Notes: generated from the sequence alone by a model not told the origin. 6,658 bases of DNA from DASPKW01 sp038244055 (GCA_038244055.1 JBBRTW010000410.1:1-6658), one strand, 5' to 3'; positions 1 through 5,671 are shown, counted from the first letter of the stretch. Translations and numbers: made by a program.

Positions 1-1884
1 GAGGCCGAGCGATTTGAGAGTTCCCCAGGAATGGCATTGAACACAGCCCAAGCCATTGACGCCGACGAGGCGGCGGCCTTCATCGATGAGTTGTGGCGTG
101 GTGGCGAGCGGCGTATGCGCGGGGACTTTGGGGGCATCGGCAGCGGCCAGTGCGGCGGGGAGATGGCTGATGTTGTCTTTGCCGAAGGAGGGCATGCGCG
201 TGGACATGTAGGGGCGGACGCGCAGGCCGGTCACGAGGATCTGTCCGAGGGCGGCGGTTTTCAGTTTCGCGCCGGCTTCGTTCAAATGCGGGGGGAGCCG
301 GCCTTCATCGCCCAGGTCCATCTCCTCAACGGGTGTGAAGTAGAGCGCGCGGGTAACTTCCGGGCCGCCCGCGCCATCGCGGCTGTGGCAGGCGAGGCAG
401 TTGAGGGCGGAGAGGGTTTGAGCGACGATGGTTTTGACATCGAGGGGGCTGGCGGATTTGAGATCGACCAGCGCGGTTCGAAGGGCAGCGCGTTGTTTGG
501 GGGAGAGGGCGTAAGCGGGTCGGCCGGGGGATGGGGATTCATCGAGACAGGTATTCTTGGCGTTGGGATTCAGATCGAGGAGGGGTTTGGCGGCGAGGGT
601 TGTTGGGGGAGCCGTTTTGTCGCCGGTGTCGTGGCAGGAAGCGCAGCCGATTTTGGCGAAGAGCTCTTTGCCGGCGGCGGCTTTGGCGGCATCGACGATG
701 AATGCGGTTGCCGTTTTGGGGGTCATTTTGAAGCCGGCGTGGGAGAGGGCGGATTCGGGGATGGGAGCATACGCGGTCTCGCCGGGGGGCATCCATGTCG
801 CGGTGAGAATCTTCTCGTTGTCGTTCTGCTTGTAGATGATCTCGATGGCGTGTTTGCCCTTCTTGAGCGTGACCGATCCCTCGGCCGTGTTGGGCCTTTT
901 CTTCGGGTCGGGCTTGGGGAGGGGGACGATCTTGTTGTTGATCTTCATCTCGACACTGTCATCGGCTTCGAAATGGAAAGAATATTTTCCATCGGCCGGG
1001 GCTTCGAGATCGCCGGTGAATTTAAGCGCGAAATGATCGGTGCGTTTGGCGGGGCCGAGGCCGATTTCGAGAGAGGTGCCTTCATCGTGAGATTTGCCTT
1101 TGACGGCGTTGCCGAGGGCTTTGAACTCGGCCTCGAAGTAGGCAAAGCGCAGGCCGCGGGCGGCGAGCGGGGTCTTCTTATCGAGTTGATCGCGCAGCAG
1201 ATACGCGGCCAGATCGGCGGACTCGGAGGCCGAGAGATTCATCGAAGGCATTCGGCCGGCGGGGCGGGTTTTCAGGGGATCGCGAAGGAAATCGGCGAGG
1301 CTCTCAACAGTGTATTTGGCGGCCAGATCGCCCAGGGGAACGGAGGGCGTCTCCAGCTTGGGGATGGGGCGCTTGGTGGGGTCTTTGGGTTCTTCATCTT
1401 CGCCGGCCGGGGGGGCAATCATGGGAGCATGGCAGGCGATGCAGCCGATGGTGTGGTAGAGGTCCTGGCCGCGTTTGATGGCGATTTCGCTGACGCCGCG
1501 CGGGGTGGATTGCATCGGGCCGGAGAGGGAGATGAGGTAGTGGGTGAGGTTTTCGGCGGCGGCGGATTTTTCGGCGGGGAGTAGGGCGGCCAGAAGATCG
1601 GGCATGGGCGTGCCGGGCTTGGATGTCTGTGGGTCGGTGATGAGGGAAGTGATGGCGGCGGGGAGGACGCGCTGGCCGACGGTGTTGAGGGGGATGCCGC
1701 GACGGGAGGTGAGGAGGTCGGCGGCTTTGGCGGGGGCGTGGCAGGCGGTGCAGGCGAGTTCGCCGAGAAGGAGTCGGCCATCGTTATTGGCGTGGCCGAG
1801 GATGACCTGGGCTTCGGCGGCGCGGGATGCGGAGGCAATCATCAACAGAATCGCGAAGACGGCCGTCGCTCGATGAACATTCAT
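1..1884 (-). CDS. Secreted five-haem cytochrome c / PA14-like domain protein (3' end outside window)
   Basis: The minus strand is open without a stop from the ATG at 1884 to base 1, giving 628 residues. Residues about 5-25 form a signal peptide (hydrophobic AVFAILLMIA, then ASRAAEA), so the protein is exported. Five haem c sites are visible: CTACH at 45, CIACH at 148, CASCH at 414, CLACH at 496 and CVQCH at 614. Methionines that could be distal ligands follow haem 1 (GTPMP), haem 2 (GRMPSM) and haem 4 (STRMPSFG). No Met occurs between haems 3 and 4. Residues about 245-382 resemble a PA14 beta-sandwich (GKYSFHFEADDS, then a basic LKKGKHAIEIIY strand), a carbohydrate-binding fold common in planctomycete cytochromes. 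The likely role is periplasmic electron transfer tied to a cell-surface or glycan context; the partner is unknown. An in-frame ATG at 1908 would add eight residues, but it lies inside a repeat, so 1884 is preferred. The long plus-strand frame opposite is a shadow. Confidence 0.9.
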   Translation of the reverse strand, partial: MNVHRATAVFAILLMIASASRAAEAQVILGHANNDGRLLLGELACTACHAPAKAADLLTSRRGIPLNTVGQRVLPAAITSLITDPQTSKPGTPMPDLLAALLPAEKSAAAENLTHYLISLSGPMQSTPRGVSEIAIKRGQDLYHTIGCIACHAPMIAPPAGEDEEPKDPTKRPIPKLETPSVPLGDLAAKYTVESLADFLRDPLKTRPAGRMPSMNLSASESADLAAYLLRDQLDKKTPLAARGLRFAYFEAEFKALGNAVKGKSHDEGTSLEIGLGPAKRTDHFALKFTGDLEAPADGKYSFHFEADDSVEMKINNKIVPLPKPDPKKRPNTAEGSVTLKKGKHAIEIIYKQNDNEKILTATWMPPGETAYAPIPESALSHAGFKMTPKTATAFIVDAAKAAAGKELFAKIGCASCHDTGDKTAPPTTLAAKPLLDLNPNAKNTCLDESPSPGRPAYALSPKQRAALRTALVDLKSASPLDVKTIVAQTLSALNCLACHSRDGAGGPEVTRALYFTPVEEMDLGDEGRLPPHLNEAGAKLKTAALGQILVTGLRVRPYMSTRMPSFGKDNISHLPAALAAADAPKVPAHTPLATTPQLIDEGRRLVGVNGLGCVQCHSWGTLKSLGL

Positions 1885-1901
1885 GCGGAGTCCCGGAAAA
1901 T

Positions 1902-1932
1902 AAACCATGAAAGACACGAAGGGCACGAAGAA
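1902..1932. repeat. Period-9 'GAAAGACAC' dispersed-type repeat
   Basis: On the plus strand, after AAACCAT, the sequence runs in nine-base steps: GAAAGACAC, GAAGGGCAC, GAAGAAC. In one frame it reads NHERHEGHE. From memory, near-identical tracts (ACCACGAAAGACACGAAG and its complement CTTCGTGTCTTTCGTGGT) occur between genes in many planctomycete and verrucomicrobial genomes. This looks like one copy of that dispersed sequence. It abuts the cytochrome gene and contains the alternative in-frame ATG (1908-1906, minus strand), which argues against using that start. The repeat's function is not known to me, and its copy number cannot be judged from one window. Confidence 0.55.
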
Positions 1933-1960
1933 CTACTCTGCGGAAACATTGCCGCGCCGG

Positions 1961-2100
1961 TGTCATCCTGAGGGGAGTTAGGCGACCCGAAGGATCATGC
2001 CGACTCGATGCGGCCCGCAATCTTGTCGAATCGGCCAATCATTCGAGGCAAAATCCTTCGGAGTACCTCATGATGACATTCTCCAATGAATAGGCCGATT
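1961..2100. repeat. Structured inverted-repeat element with two competing hairpins
   Basis: Three sets of arms are visible. The outer arms are 1961-1998 and 2050-2078: TGTCATC(C/A)TGAGG matches at 12 of 13 positions and CCGAAGGAT is identical in inverted orientation. Inside, GCCGACTCGA (1999-2008) pairs with TCGAATCGGC (2026-2035), 9 of 10 bp. An alternative hairpin pairs AATCGGCC (2029-2036) with GGCCGATT (2093-2100) over 8 bp and continues through ATCATT against AATGAAT with one bulge. The alternative uses bases 2029-2035 of the inner stem, so the two folds exclude each other. The GTCATCCTGAG...GAAGGATC wording resembles dispersed intergenic repeats seen in many bacteria (memory, not searched). 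It is probably a non-autonomous REP- or MITE-like element; a structured RNA is possible if it is transcribed. Confidence 0.55.
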
Positions 2101-2161
2101 GGGCATGCCGGCCGACACAGCGAATTAGTCCGATAGGCCCATCATGTTGAACTCGGTGATT

Positions 2162-2193
2162 TTGCTTGGCCGGGGGAAATGTCGTGGTAAACT
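2162..2193 (+). promoter_or_regulatory. Weak promoter candidate for the propeller gene
   Basis: TTGCTT (2162-2167) is followed after 20 bases by TAAACT (2188-2193). The latter is preceded by TGG, giving an extended -10 form (TG-N-TAAACT). The spacing is longer than the 17 bp optimum, so the -35 may not matter. Transcription would start near 2200 and leave a leader of about 40 nt before the ATG at 2240. This is a sequence match only. Confidence 0.25.
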
Positions 2194-2239
2194 CCCGCGG
2201 CCATAAAACAGGGGATGAGAACGCGCGGCCCATGAGAAC

Positions 2240-3562
2240 ATGCACATGATGACAACGACACACATCCCTCGATTGACCCGTCGGCAGACTTTGTCAGTGG
2301 CTCTGGCGGCGATGCTGCCAGTACGGGAGGCTTGGGCAGCGCCGACGACACCGGCAGCGCCGGCGGCACAGGGGGTGGCTGCGGATTGGCCGGAGTTTCG
2401 CGGGGCGGGGTGCATGGGGTTGTCGGCGGCGAAGAACGTGCCGATCAAATGGTCGGCGACCGAGAACATCGCCTGGCGGACCAAGATCCCGGGGCAGGGG
2501 TGGTCCTCACCGGTTGTTTCCGGCGGCAAGATCTACGTCACCTCCGCCAGCGCCAGTGGCAATTCCATCACGCTCGGCGCGGCCTGTCTGGATGCGGAGA
2601 CGGGGAAAATTCTCTGGGGCATCGATCTGTTCAAGCCCGACCCCGGGGCGGCGCGGGCGATGCATCGGAAGAATACTCTGGCCAGCCCGACACCGATCGT
2701 GCGCGGGGATCGGGTGTTCGTGCATTTCGGGCACATGGGGACGGCCGGGCTGGATACTTCGGGGAAGATTCTCTGGCGGCAGACGGAGCTCTCCTATTCA
2801 CCGACGCATGGCAACGGTAGTTCGCCCCTGCTGACCGAGCGCGGTTTGGTCTTCAGTGCGGATGCGGAGCGGGATCCGTTCCTGGCATGTCTCGATCCGC
2901 AGAGCGGCAAGGTGATCTGGAAGACTCCGCGGCAGGGGAGCGCCGCGCGGAAATTTTCCTTCAGCACCCCCCTGCTGATCGAGGTCGGAGGGCAGGCGCA
3001 GCTCATCAGCCCGGCCAGCGGTTACGTCGCGGGCTACACGCCCGATGGCGGGAAGGAAATCTGGCGGGTGGAGTATGGGCAGGGATATTCGGTGGTGCCG
3101 CGGCCGGTGTATGCGCATGGGCTGATTTTTATGTCATCGGGATTCGATCGGCCGGTGCTTTACGCGATCAGGCCGGAGGGTGCGAAGGGGGATGTGACCA
3201 GCTCGCATGTGGCGTGGAAGCAGACGAAGAACGCGCCGCTGACGCCATCGGCGGTGGTGGTCGGAGATCAGATTTATTTTGTTTCGGACAACGGGATGGC
3301 GACCTGCGCCGATGCGAAAAGCGGGAACGTGCATTGGACGCATCGGCTGGATGGGAACTACAGCGCCTCGCCGGTGTCGGCCGAGGGAAGGGTTTATTTC
3401 CAGAGCGAGAATGGCGTGGGGACGGTGATCAAAGCGGGCAAGACGTTCGAGGCGCTGGGGGAGAATGATGTGAAGGAGAGGACGCTGGCGTCTTACGCGG
3501 TGGTGGAGGGGGGGATTATTTTGAGGACGGAATCGCAGGTGATGAGGGTGAAGGGGGCGTAA
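2240..3562 (+). CDS. Tat-exported PQQ-like beta-propeller repeat protein
   Basis: This 440-residue protein opens with a twin-arginine signal (TRRQTLSVALAA at 13-24, cleavage probable after AWA at 31-33), so it should be folded in the cytoplasm and exported. The mature start carries DWPEFRG (49-55) and GWSSPVV (87-93), typical of planctomycete PQQ-like propellers. Blade ends repeat as (C/Y)-x-D/P-x-x-G-K-x-x-W: 116-126, 170-179, 217-227, 266-275 and 356-366, most preceded by a SPxV-type strand. The fold resembles BamB and quinoprotein dehydrogenases. At 440 residues it is shorter than methanol- or alcohol-dehydrogenase types, and I see no vicinal Cys-Cys pair, so quinone binding is not supported. 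The ATG at 2240 has no clear ribosome site; ATGs at 2246 and 2249 are alternatives that keep the signal peptide. It lies divergent to the cytochrome gene. The substrate or partner is unknown. Confidence 0.9.
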   Translation: MHMMTTTHIPRLTRRQTLSVALAAMLPVREAWAAPTTPAAPAAQGVAADWPEFRGAGCMGLSAAKNVPIKWSATENIAWRTKIPGQGWSSPVVSGGKIYVTSASASGNSITLGAACLDAETGKILWGIDLFKPDPGAARAMHRKNTLASPTPIVRGDRVFVHFGHMGTAGLDTSGKILWRQTELSYSPTHGNGSSPLLTERGLVFSADAERDPFLACLDPQSGKVIWKTPRQGSAARKFSFSTPLLIEVGGQAQLISPASGYVAGYTPDGGKEIWRVEYGQGYSVVPRPVYAHGLIFMSSGFDRPVLYAIRPEGAKGDVTSSHVAWKQTKNAPLTPSAVVVGDQIYFVSDNGMATCADAKSGNVHWTHRLDGNYSASPVSAEGRVYFQSENGVGTVIKAGKTFEALGENDVKERTLASYAVVEGGIILRTESQVMRVKGA

Positions 3563-3585
3563 GGCGGGAGTATTTGCGCCCTTTG

Positions 3586-3605
3586 ATTGTCAGGAACAAT
3601 ATTGT
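3586..3605. promoter_or_regulatory. Palindrome upstream of the zinc-ribbon membrane gene
   Basis: ACAATATTGT (3596-3605) is a perfect 10-bp palindrome. ATTGT (3586-3590) can also pair with ACAAT (3596-3600) around a 5-nt loop. It sits 24 bp after the propeller stop and about 30 bp before the preferred GTG of the next gene. It could be a small operator or a weak hairpin. No T-tract follows, so a terminator is unlikely. Confidence 0.25.
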
Positions 3606-3622
3606 GCGATGACCGCCGGGAT

Positions 3623-3628
3623 TACAAT
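3623..3628 (+). promoter_or_regulatory. -10-like hexamer before the GTG start
   Basis: TACAAT matches the sigma-70 -10 consensus at five of six positions and ends six bases before the GTG at 3635, so a transcript from it would be nearly leaderless. The only -35-like hexamer (TTGTGC, 3602-3607) is 15 bp away, which is short. The same hexamer-to-start spacing recurs at the decayed paralogue (GATAAT, 4409-4414), which raises its credibility slightly. Confidence 0.3.
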
Positions 3629-3634
3629 GCGATC

Positions 3635-4345
3635 GTGCGCATCGGTCTCCGAATCCTCTTTGTCCTGCTCTTCATCGCGATCAGTCTCCTGTGGATTCTG
3701 AGCGAATTCTCGCCTATCGGCGGCGGCGTGACCGTGGCCAGCCGACAAAGCGGCCGACGGATTCCTTATGGCACTGAGCGCATCGAAACCTCGAGTCTGA
3801 ATACCAGCAACGGATTCGCGACACGGAGCGGCCGACTGCTCTGGATGCCCTCCATGCCCAGACTGGTAGACTCCTCGGAATACTTCAGTAAACTCGATGT
3901 AGGGGAAATCCGCCCCGCATGGATTGAGTGGATCGGTGGGAAAGGGGAGATCATCAGCCGCGGGGAGACGTCCGAAGTCTGGGATCGATCGCATCGGACA
4001 AATCACATGCTGTCCTCCAATTCGAGCTACACCGCAGAGACCGTTTGGGTTCTTCCGTTCTGGCACCTGTGGCTCGCCCTCTTCATCATCGTCTGCGCGC
4101 AGGACCTTCGGGTGCTGACATCTCCGGGGACATTAGTCGCGCTTTATCGCCGTCGACGAAGCGTCCGCCTGCTGGCCGCCGCGCGGTGTCCTTCATGCCA
4201 TTACAACCTTACCGGGAACCAATCGGGCGTTTGTCCGGAATGTGGGCGGGCGTTTCCGCTATCGGCGCTTCCGGCGGCGGATGTTGCTGGGATTGATGAC
4301 ATCGACGCCGCCGGACGCGCTGGGCAAGCCCAGCGGCTAAAATAG
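3635..4345 (+). CDS. Two-helix membrane protein with C-terminal zinc ribbon
   Basis: From the GTG start this is 236 residues. A helix at about 4-23 (GLRILFVLLFIAISLLWIL) is followed by a soluble segment of about 115 residues, a second helix at about 138-158 (VLPFWHLWLALFIIVCA), the basic run YRRRRSVR, and a zinc ribbon with C185, C188, C200 and C203 (CPSC, 11 residues, CPEC). Charge distribution places the ribbon in the cytoplasm and the middle segment outside. Small proteins of this plan, with CPxCxYxLTGN...CPECG near the end, recur as paralogues in planctomycetes; their function is unknown to me. The frame is open upstream to a TTG at 3587 (252 residues), but that would put 16 polar residues before the helix, and the GTG aligns with the paralogue remnant downstream. 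The last residues (AGQAQRLK) are encoded by a palindrome. Confidence 0.75.
   Translation: MRIGLRILFVLLFIAISLLWILSEFSPIGGGVTVASRQSGRRIPYGTERIETSSLNTSNGFATRSGRLLWMPSMPRLVDSSEYFSKLDVGEIRPAWIEWIGGKGEIISRGETSEVWDRSHRTNHMLSSNSSYTAETVWVLPFWHLWLALFIIVCAQDLRVLTSPGTLVALYRRRRSVRLLAAARCPSCHYNLTGNQSGVCPECGRAFPLSALPAADVAGIDDIDAAGRAGQAQRLK
4318..4335. repeat. Perfect 8-bp inverted repeat at the 3' end of the zinc-ribbon gene
   Basis: CGCTGGGC, AA, GCCCAGCG is a perfect inverted repeat that overlaps the last codons of the gene. The sequence after it (GCTAAAATAG) has no T-run, so an intrinsic terminator is not well supported, though the hairpin could slow 3' decay. From memory, CGCTGGGCAAGCCCAGCG with GCTAAA after it occurs repeatedly in planctomycete DNA, so this may be a small dispersed palindrome that supplied the gene's end. 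This was not searched. Confidence 0.45.
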
Positions 4346-4420
4346 TCTGGGACGCCTTGTCGCGAGCGGACTCAACATCGGAACGTCGAGCTATGGGGCG
4401 CGGTTCGGGATAATGCACTC

Positions 4421-4558
4421 AGGCGATTCGCGCTTCGCATCATCGTGGTTGTCTTTGTTATAATGGTGAGTCTGCTCTGGGTCGCGAGTCATGCCGGGAG
4501 ATTCGGCGGGGAGGAATCGATCTCTTTCGGGGCCGCAGCCTCTTTCCCCAGGCAAGCA
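4421..4558 (+). pseudogene. Truncated remnant of a second zinc-ribbon membrane gene
   Basis: The frame at 4415-4558 reads ALRRFALRI, IVVVFVIM, VSLLWVAS and so on. Compared with AIVRIGLRI, LFVLLFIA, ISLLWILS in the neighbouring gene, 12 of 25 aligned residues are identical, including LRI and SLLW; a GG follows in both. The upstream bases also align: GATAAT (4409-4414) lies exactly 12 bases before AGG (4421), as TACAAT lies 12 bases before the GTG (3635) of the intact gene. The start codon position has therefore become AGG. After about residue R38 (from the internal GTG at 4445) similarity fades, and the second helix and zinc ribbon are missing. I infer an old duplicate cut by deletion. The remaining frame runs in phase into the NagB-like gene with no stop. 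Confidence 0.55.
4456..4464 (+). promoter_or_regulatory. Perfect extended -10 ahead of the NagB-like gene
   Basis: TGTTATAAT is an exact extended -10 (TG-N-TATAAT). No good -35 is present (TTCGCA at 4434-4439 with a 19-bp spacer is the nearest), but extended -10 promoters can work without one. Transcription would begin near 4471, giving a leader of about 160 nt to the GTG at 4634. It lies within the decayed helix-coding sequence of the upstream remnant. Confidence 0.4.
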
Positions 4559-4623
4559 GATCGCCCCCATAACGCCCCTTGGCGAGCCGCACTCCTCCGG
4601 TTACGTTTCCATTTCAAGGAAAC

Positions 4624-4627
4624 GGAG
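4624..4627 (+). promoter_or_regulatory. Shine-Dalgarno that fixes the NagB-like start
   Basis: GGAG lies six bases before the GTG at 4634 and is preceded by AAGGAAAC. It is the only canonical ribosome site in this window. It supports starting the NagB-like protein at 4634 and not at the in-frame GTG at 4445. Confidence 0.7.
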
Positions 4628-4633
4628 AATTCA

Positions 4634-5599
4634 GTGGCCAAACCCATCAACATGCTCACCACCATCAAGGGGTCCCTGCTGGAAAAGTTCTATCCCAGGG
4701 GCTGGGATCTCAAGAAAATCGACCGCTGTTGCGGCCTGAATCTCGAGCAGCTCCTCGCCCCCAAGAAGGGCTGGAGCAGGGAGTTCAAGCCCGTTCCGGT
4801 TGAATCGGTCGCCCAGATGGATCAGATGATGGGGGATGCCATCGCCGATGAGATCGAAGGCACGCGCCGGCAGGGCCGCAAACTGGCGATTATCCTCCCG
4901 GTCGGGCCGATGGGCATGTACAAGACCGTCGTCGAGCGCCTGACCATCTCCAGCACTGTCTGCGATCACGTCACCACCTTCAACATGGATGAGTGGGCCG
5001 ACAAATCCGGCAACACCATGCCGGGCAATCAGGCCGGCGGCTTCGAACACGCGATGAAGGAAGCGCTATTCAACCCGCTCGGCGAATTAACCGTCCCTAC
5101 CGAACAGCGGAACTTCGCGACAAAGAAAAACCTGCCCACCTACGCCGCCAAGATCGCGCAACTGAAAAAGGAGGGCGCGAAGCTCGTCACCGTTTACGGC
5201 ATCGGCCGGGTTTGTCACATCGCCTTCTGGGAGCCGCAACTGGCCGGGAAATTCAAAACCCCGGCCGCTTGGAAGAAGCAGACCCACGGGCTGGGCGTTG
5301 CCCTTCATCCCCTGACGATCGAGCAAAATTCGCTGCACTCTTTCATGAGCCGATTCACTCAAATCCCCTGCTTCGCCAACACCATCGGCCCGGGGCTTTT
5401 CCTGCAAAGCGACTACTGCATCGGCGGCGCTGACGGCGTCTACCCCGACCGCGGCGCCAGTTGGCAAAGCTGCTCCCTCTGCATCACGCTCGGTCACGCC
5501 GCGACCCCCTGGCTCCCCAGCACCTGGATGCCGACCATGCCCGGGAGCCTGTTCTTCATGCGGCAACTGGCCGGGCCACTCCAGGCCGAGGCGCATTGA
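4634..5599 (+). CDS. NagB/RpiA-fold glucosamine-6-phosphate deaminase-like protein, altered active site
   Basis: The 321-residue product belongs to the NagB/6-phosphogluconolactonase superfamily of cytoplasmic sugar-phosphate enzymes. Visible landmarks are the phosphate-binding loop LPVGPMGMYK (88-97), FNMDEW (116-121) matching the E. coli NagB FNMDEY segment with its catalytic Asp72 (here D119), and GIGRVCHIAFWEP (189-201) matching E. coli GVGNDGHIAFNEP. H195 and E200 correspond to His143 and Glu148, but the Asp141 position is V193, and Asn before Glu is Trp. The family usually has about 230-270 residues; the extra length is mainly an N-terminal segment of about 60 residues. The C-terminal LHPLTIEQNSL and IGPGLFL segments fit the family. 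It may be a divergent deaminase or isomerase, or a sugar-phosphate binding protein; exact activity cannot be assigned. The GTG start is chosen for the GGAG six bases upstream. Confidence 0.8.
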   Translation: MAKPINMLTTIKGSLLEKFYPRGWDLKKIDRCCGLNLEQLLAPKKGWSREFKPVPVESVAQMDQMMGDAIADEIEGTRRQGRKLAIILPVGPMGMYKTVVERLTISSTVCDHVTTFNMDEWADKSGNTMPGNQAGGFEHAMKEALFNPLGELTVPTEQRNFATKKNLPTYAAKIAQLKKEGAKLVTVYGIGRVCHIAFWEPQLAGKFKTPAAWKKQTHGLGVALHPLTIEQNSLHSFMSRFTQIPCFANTIGPGLFLQSDYCIGGADGVYPDRGASWQSCSLCITLGHAATPWLPSTWMPTMPGSLFFMRQLAGPLQAEAH

Positions 5600-5642
5600 G
5601 CACCTCCTTCCGCCACAAGCAGCAAATTGTTACGAAGCGCCG

Positions 5643-5671
5643 GTGACAAGCCTTGTGGCTATGGTTACAAT
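5643..5671 (+). promoter_or_regulatory. Sigma-70-type promoter for the S1 gene
   Basis: GTGACA (5643-5648; five of six against TTGACA) and TACAAT (5666-5671; five of six against TATAAT) are separated by exactly 17 bp. TGG just upstream adds a partial extended -10. This is the best promoter match in the window. It lies 44 bp after the stop of the NagB-like gene, so S1 is likely transcribed on its own from about 5678. Confidence 0.6.

Larger units (their letters stand above)
1885..2239. other. Divergent intergenic region with repeat-like elements
   Basis: This 355-bp gap separates the minus-strand cytochrome gene from the plus-strand propeller gene, so it should hold both promoters. I find no convincing coding sequence. 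It contains a short period-9 repeat near the cytochrome start, a structured inverted-repeat block at 1961-2100, and a weak promoter candidate for the propeller gene. For the cytochrome, a TATTTT hexamer on the minus strand (1902-1897) could be a -10, which would give a very short leader to the ATG at 1884, but no recognisable -35 sits at the right distance. Two copies of ATGAGAAC (2215-2222 and 2232-2239) directly precede the propeller ATG. Confidence 0.7.

Noticed and set aside
31..1584. A 517-codon open frame on the plus strand
   Set aside because: It lies opposite the five-haem cytochrome gene. Its product is low-complexity Gly/Ala/Glu-rich with no motifs, while the minus strand shows a signal peptide, five CXXCH sites and a PA14-like domain.
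1419..1838. A 139-codon minus-strand frame
   Set aside because: It is an out-of-frame reading of the cytochrome gene, rich in Pro and Ser from GC-rich codons.
1885..2239. CRISPR array, tRNA or small coding gene in the divergent gap
   Set aside because: There are no regularly spaced direct repeats, no tRNA-like cloverleaf or T-loop signature, and small open frames here only read through the repeat elements.
2240..3562. Assignment of the propeller protein as BamB or as a PQQ alcohol dehydrogenase
   Set aside because: It is Tat-exported without a lipobox, starts with the planctomycete-type DWPEFRG segment, and is too short and lacks visible dehydrogenase signatures.
3587..3634. TTG start adding 16 residues to the zinc-ribbon membrane protein
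   Set aside because: It has no ribosome site, places polar residues before the helix and overlaps the palindrome; GTG 3635 matches the start position of the paralogue remnant.
4318..4345. Intrinsic terminator at the end of the zinc-ribbon gene
   Set aside because: The GC-rich hairpin is not followed by a T-tract and overlaps the coding sequence.
4445..4633. N-terminal extension of the NagB-like protein containing a membrane helix
   Set aside because: The GGAG six bases before GTG 4634 and the match of the extension to the neighbouring membrane protein point to a remnant, not part of the enzyme. It is kept as a finding because the frame is continuous.
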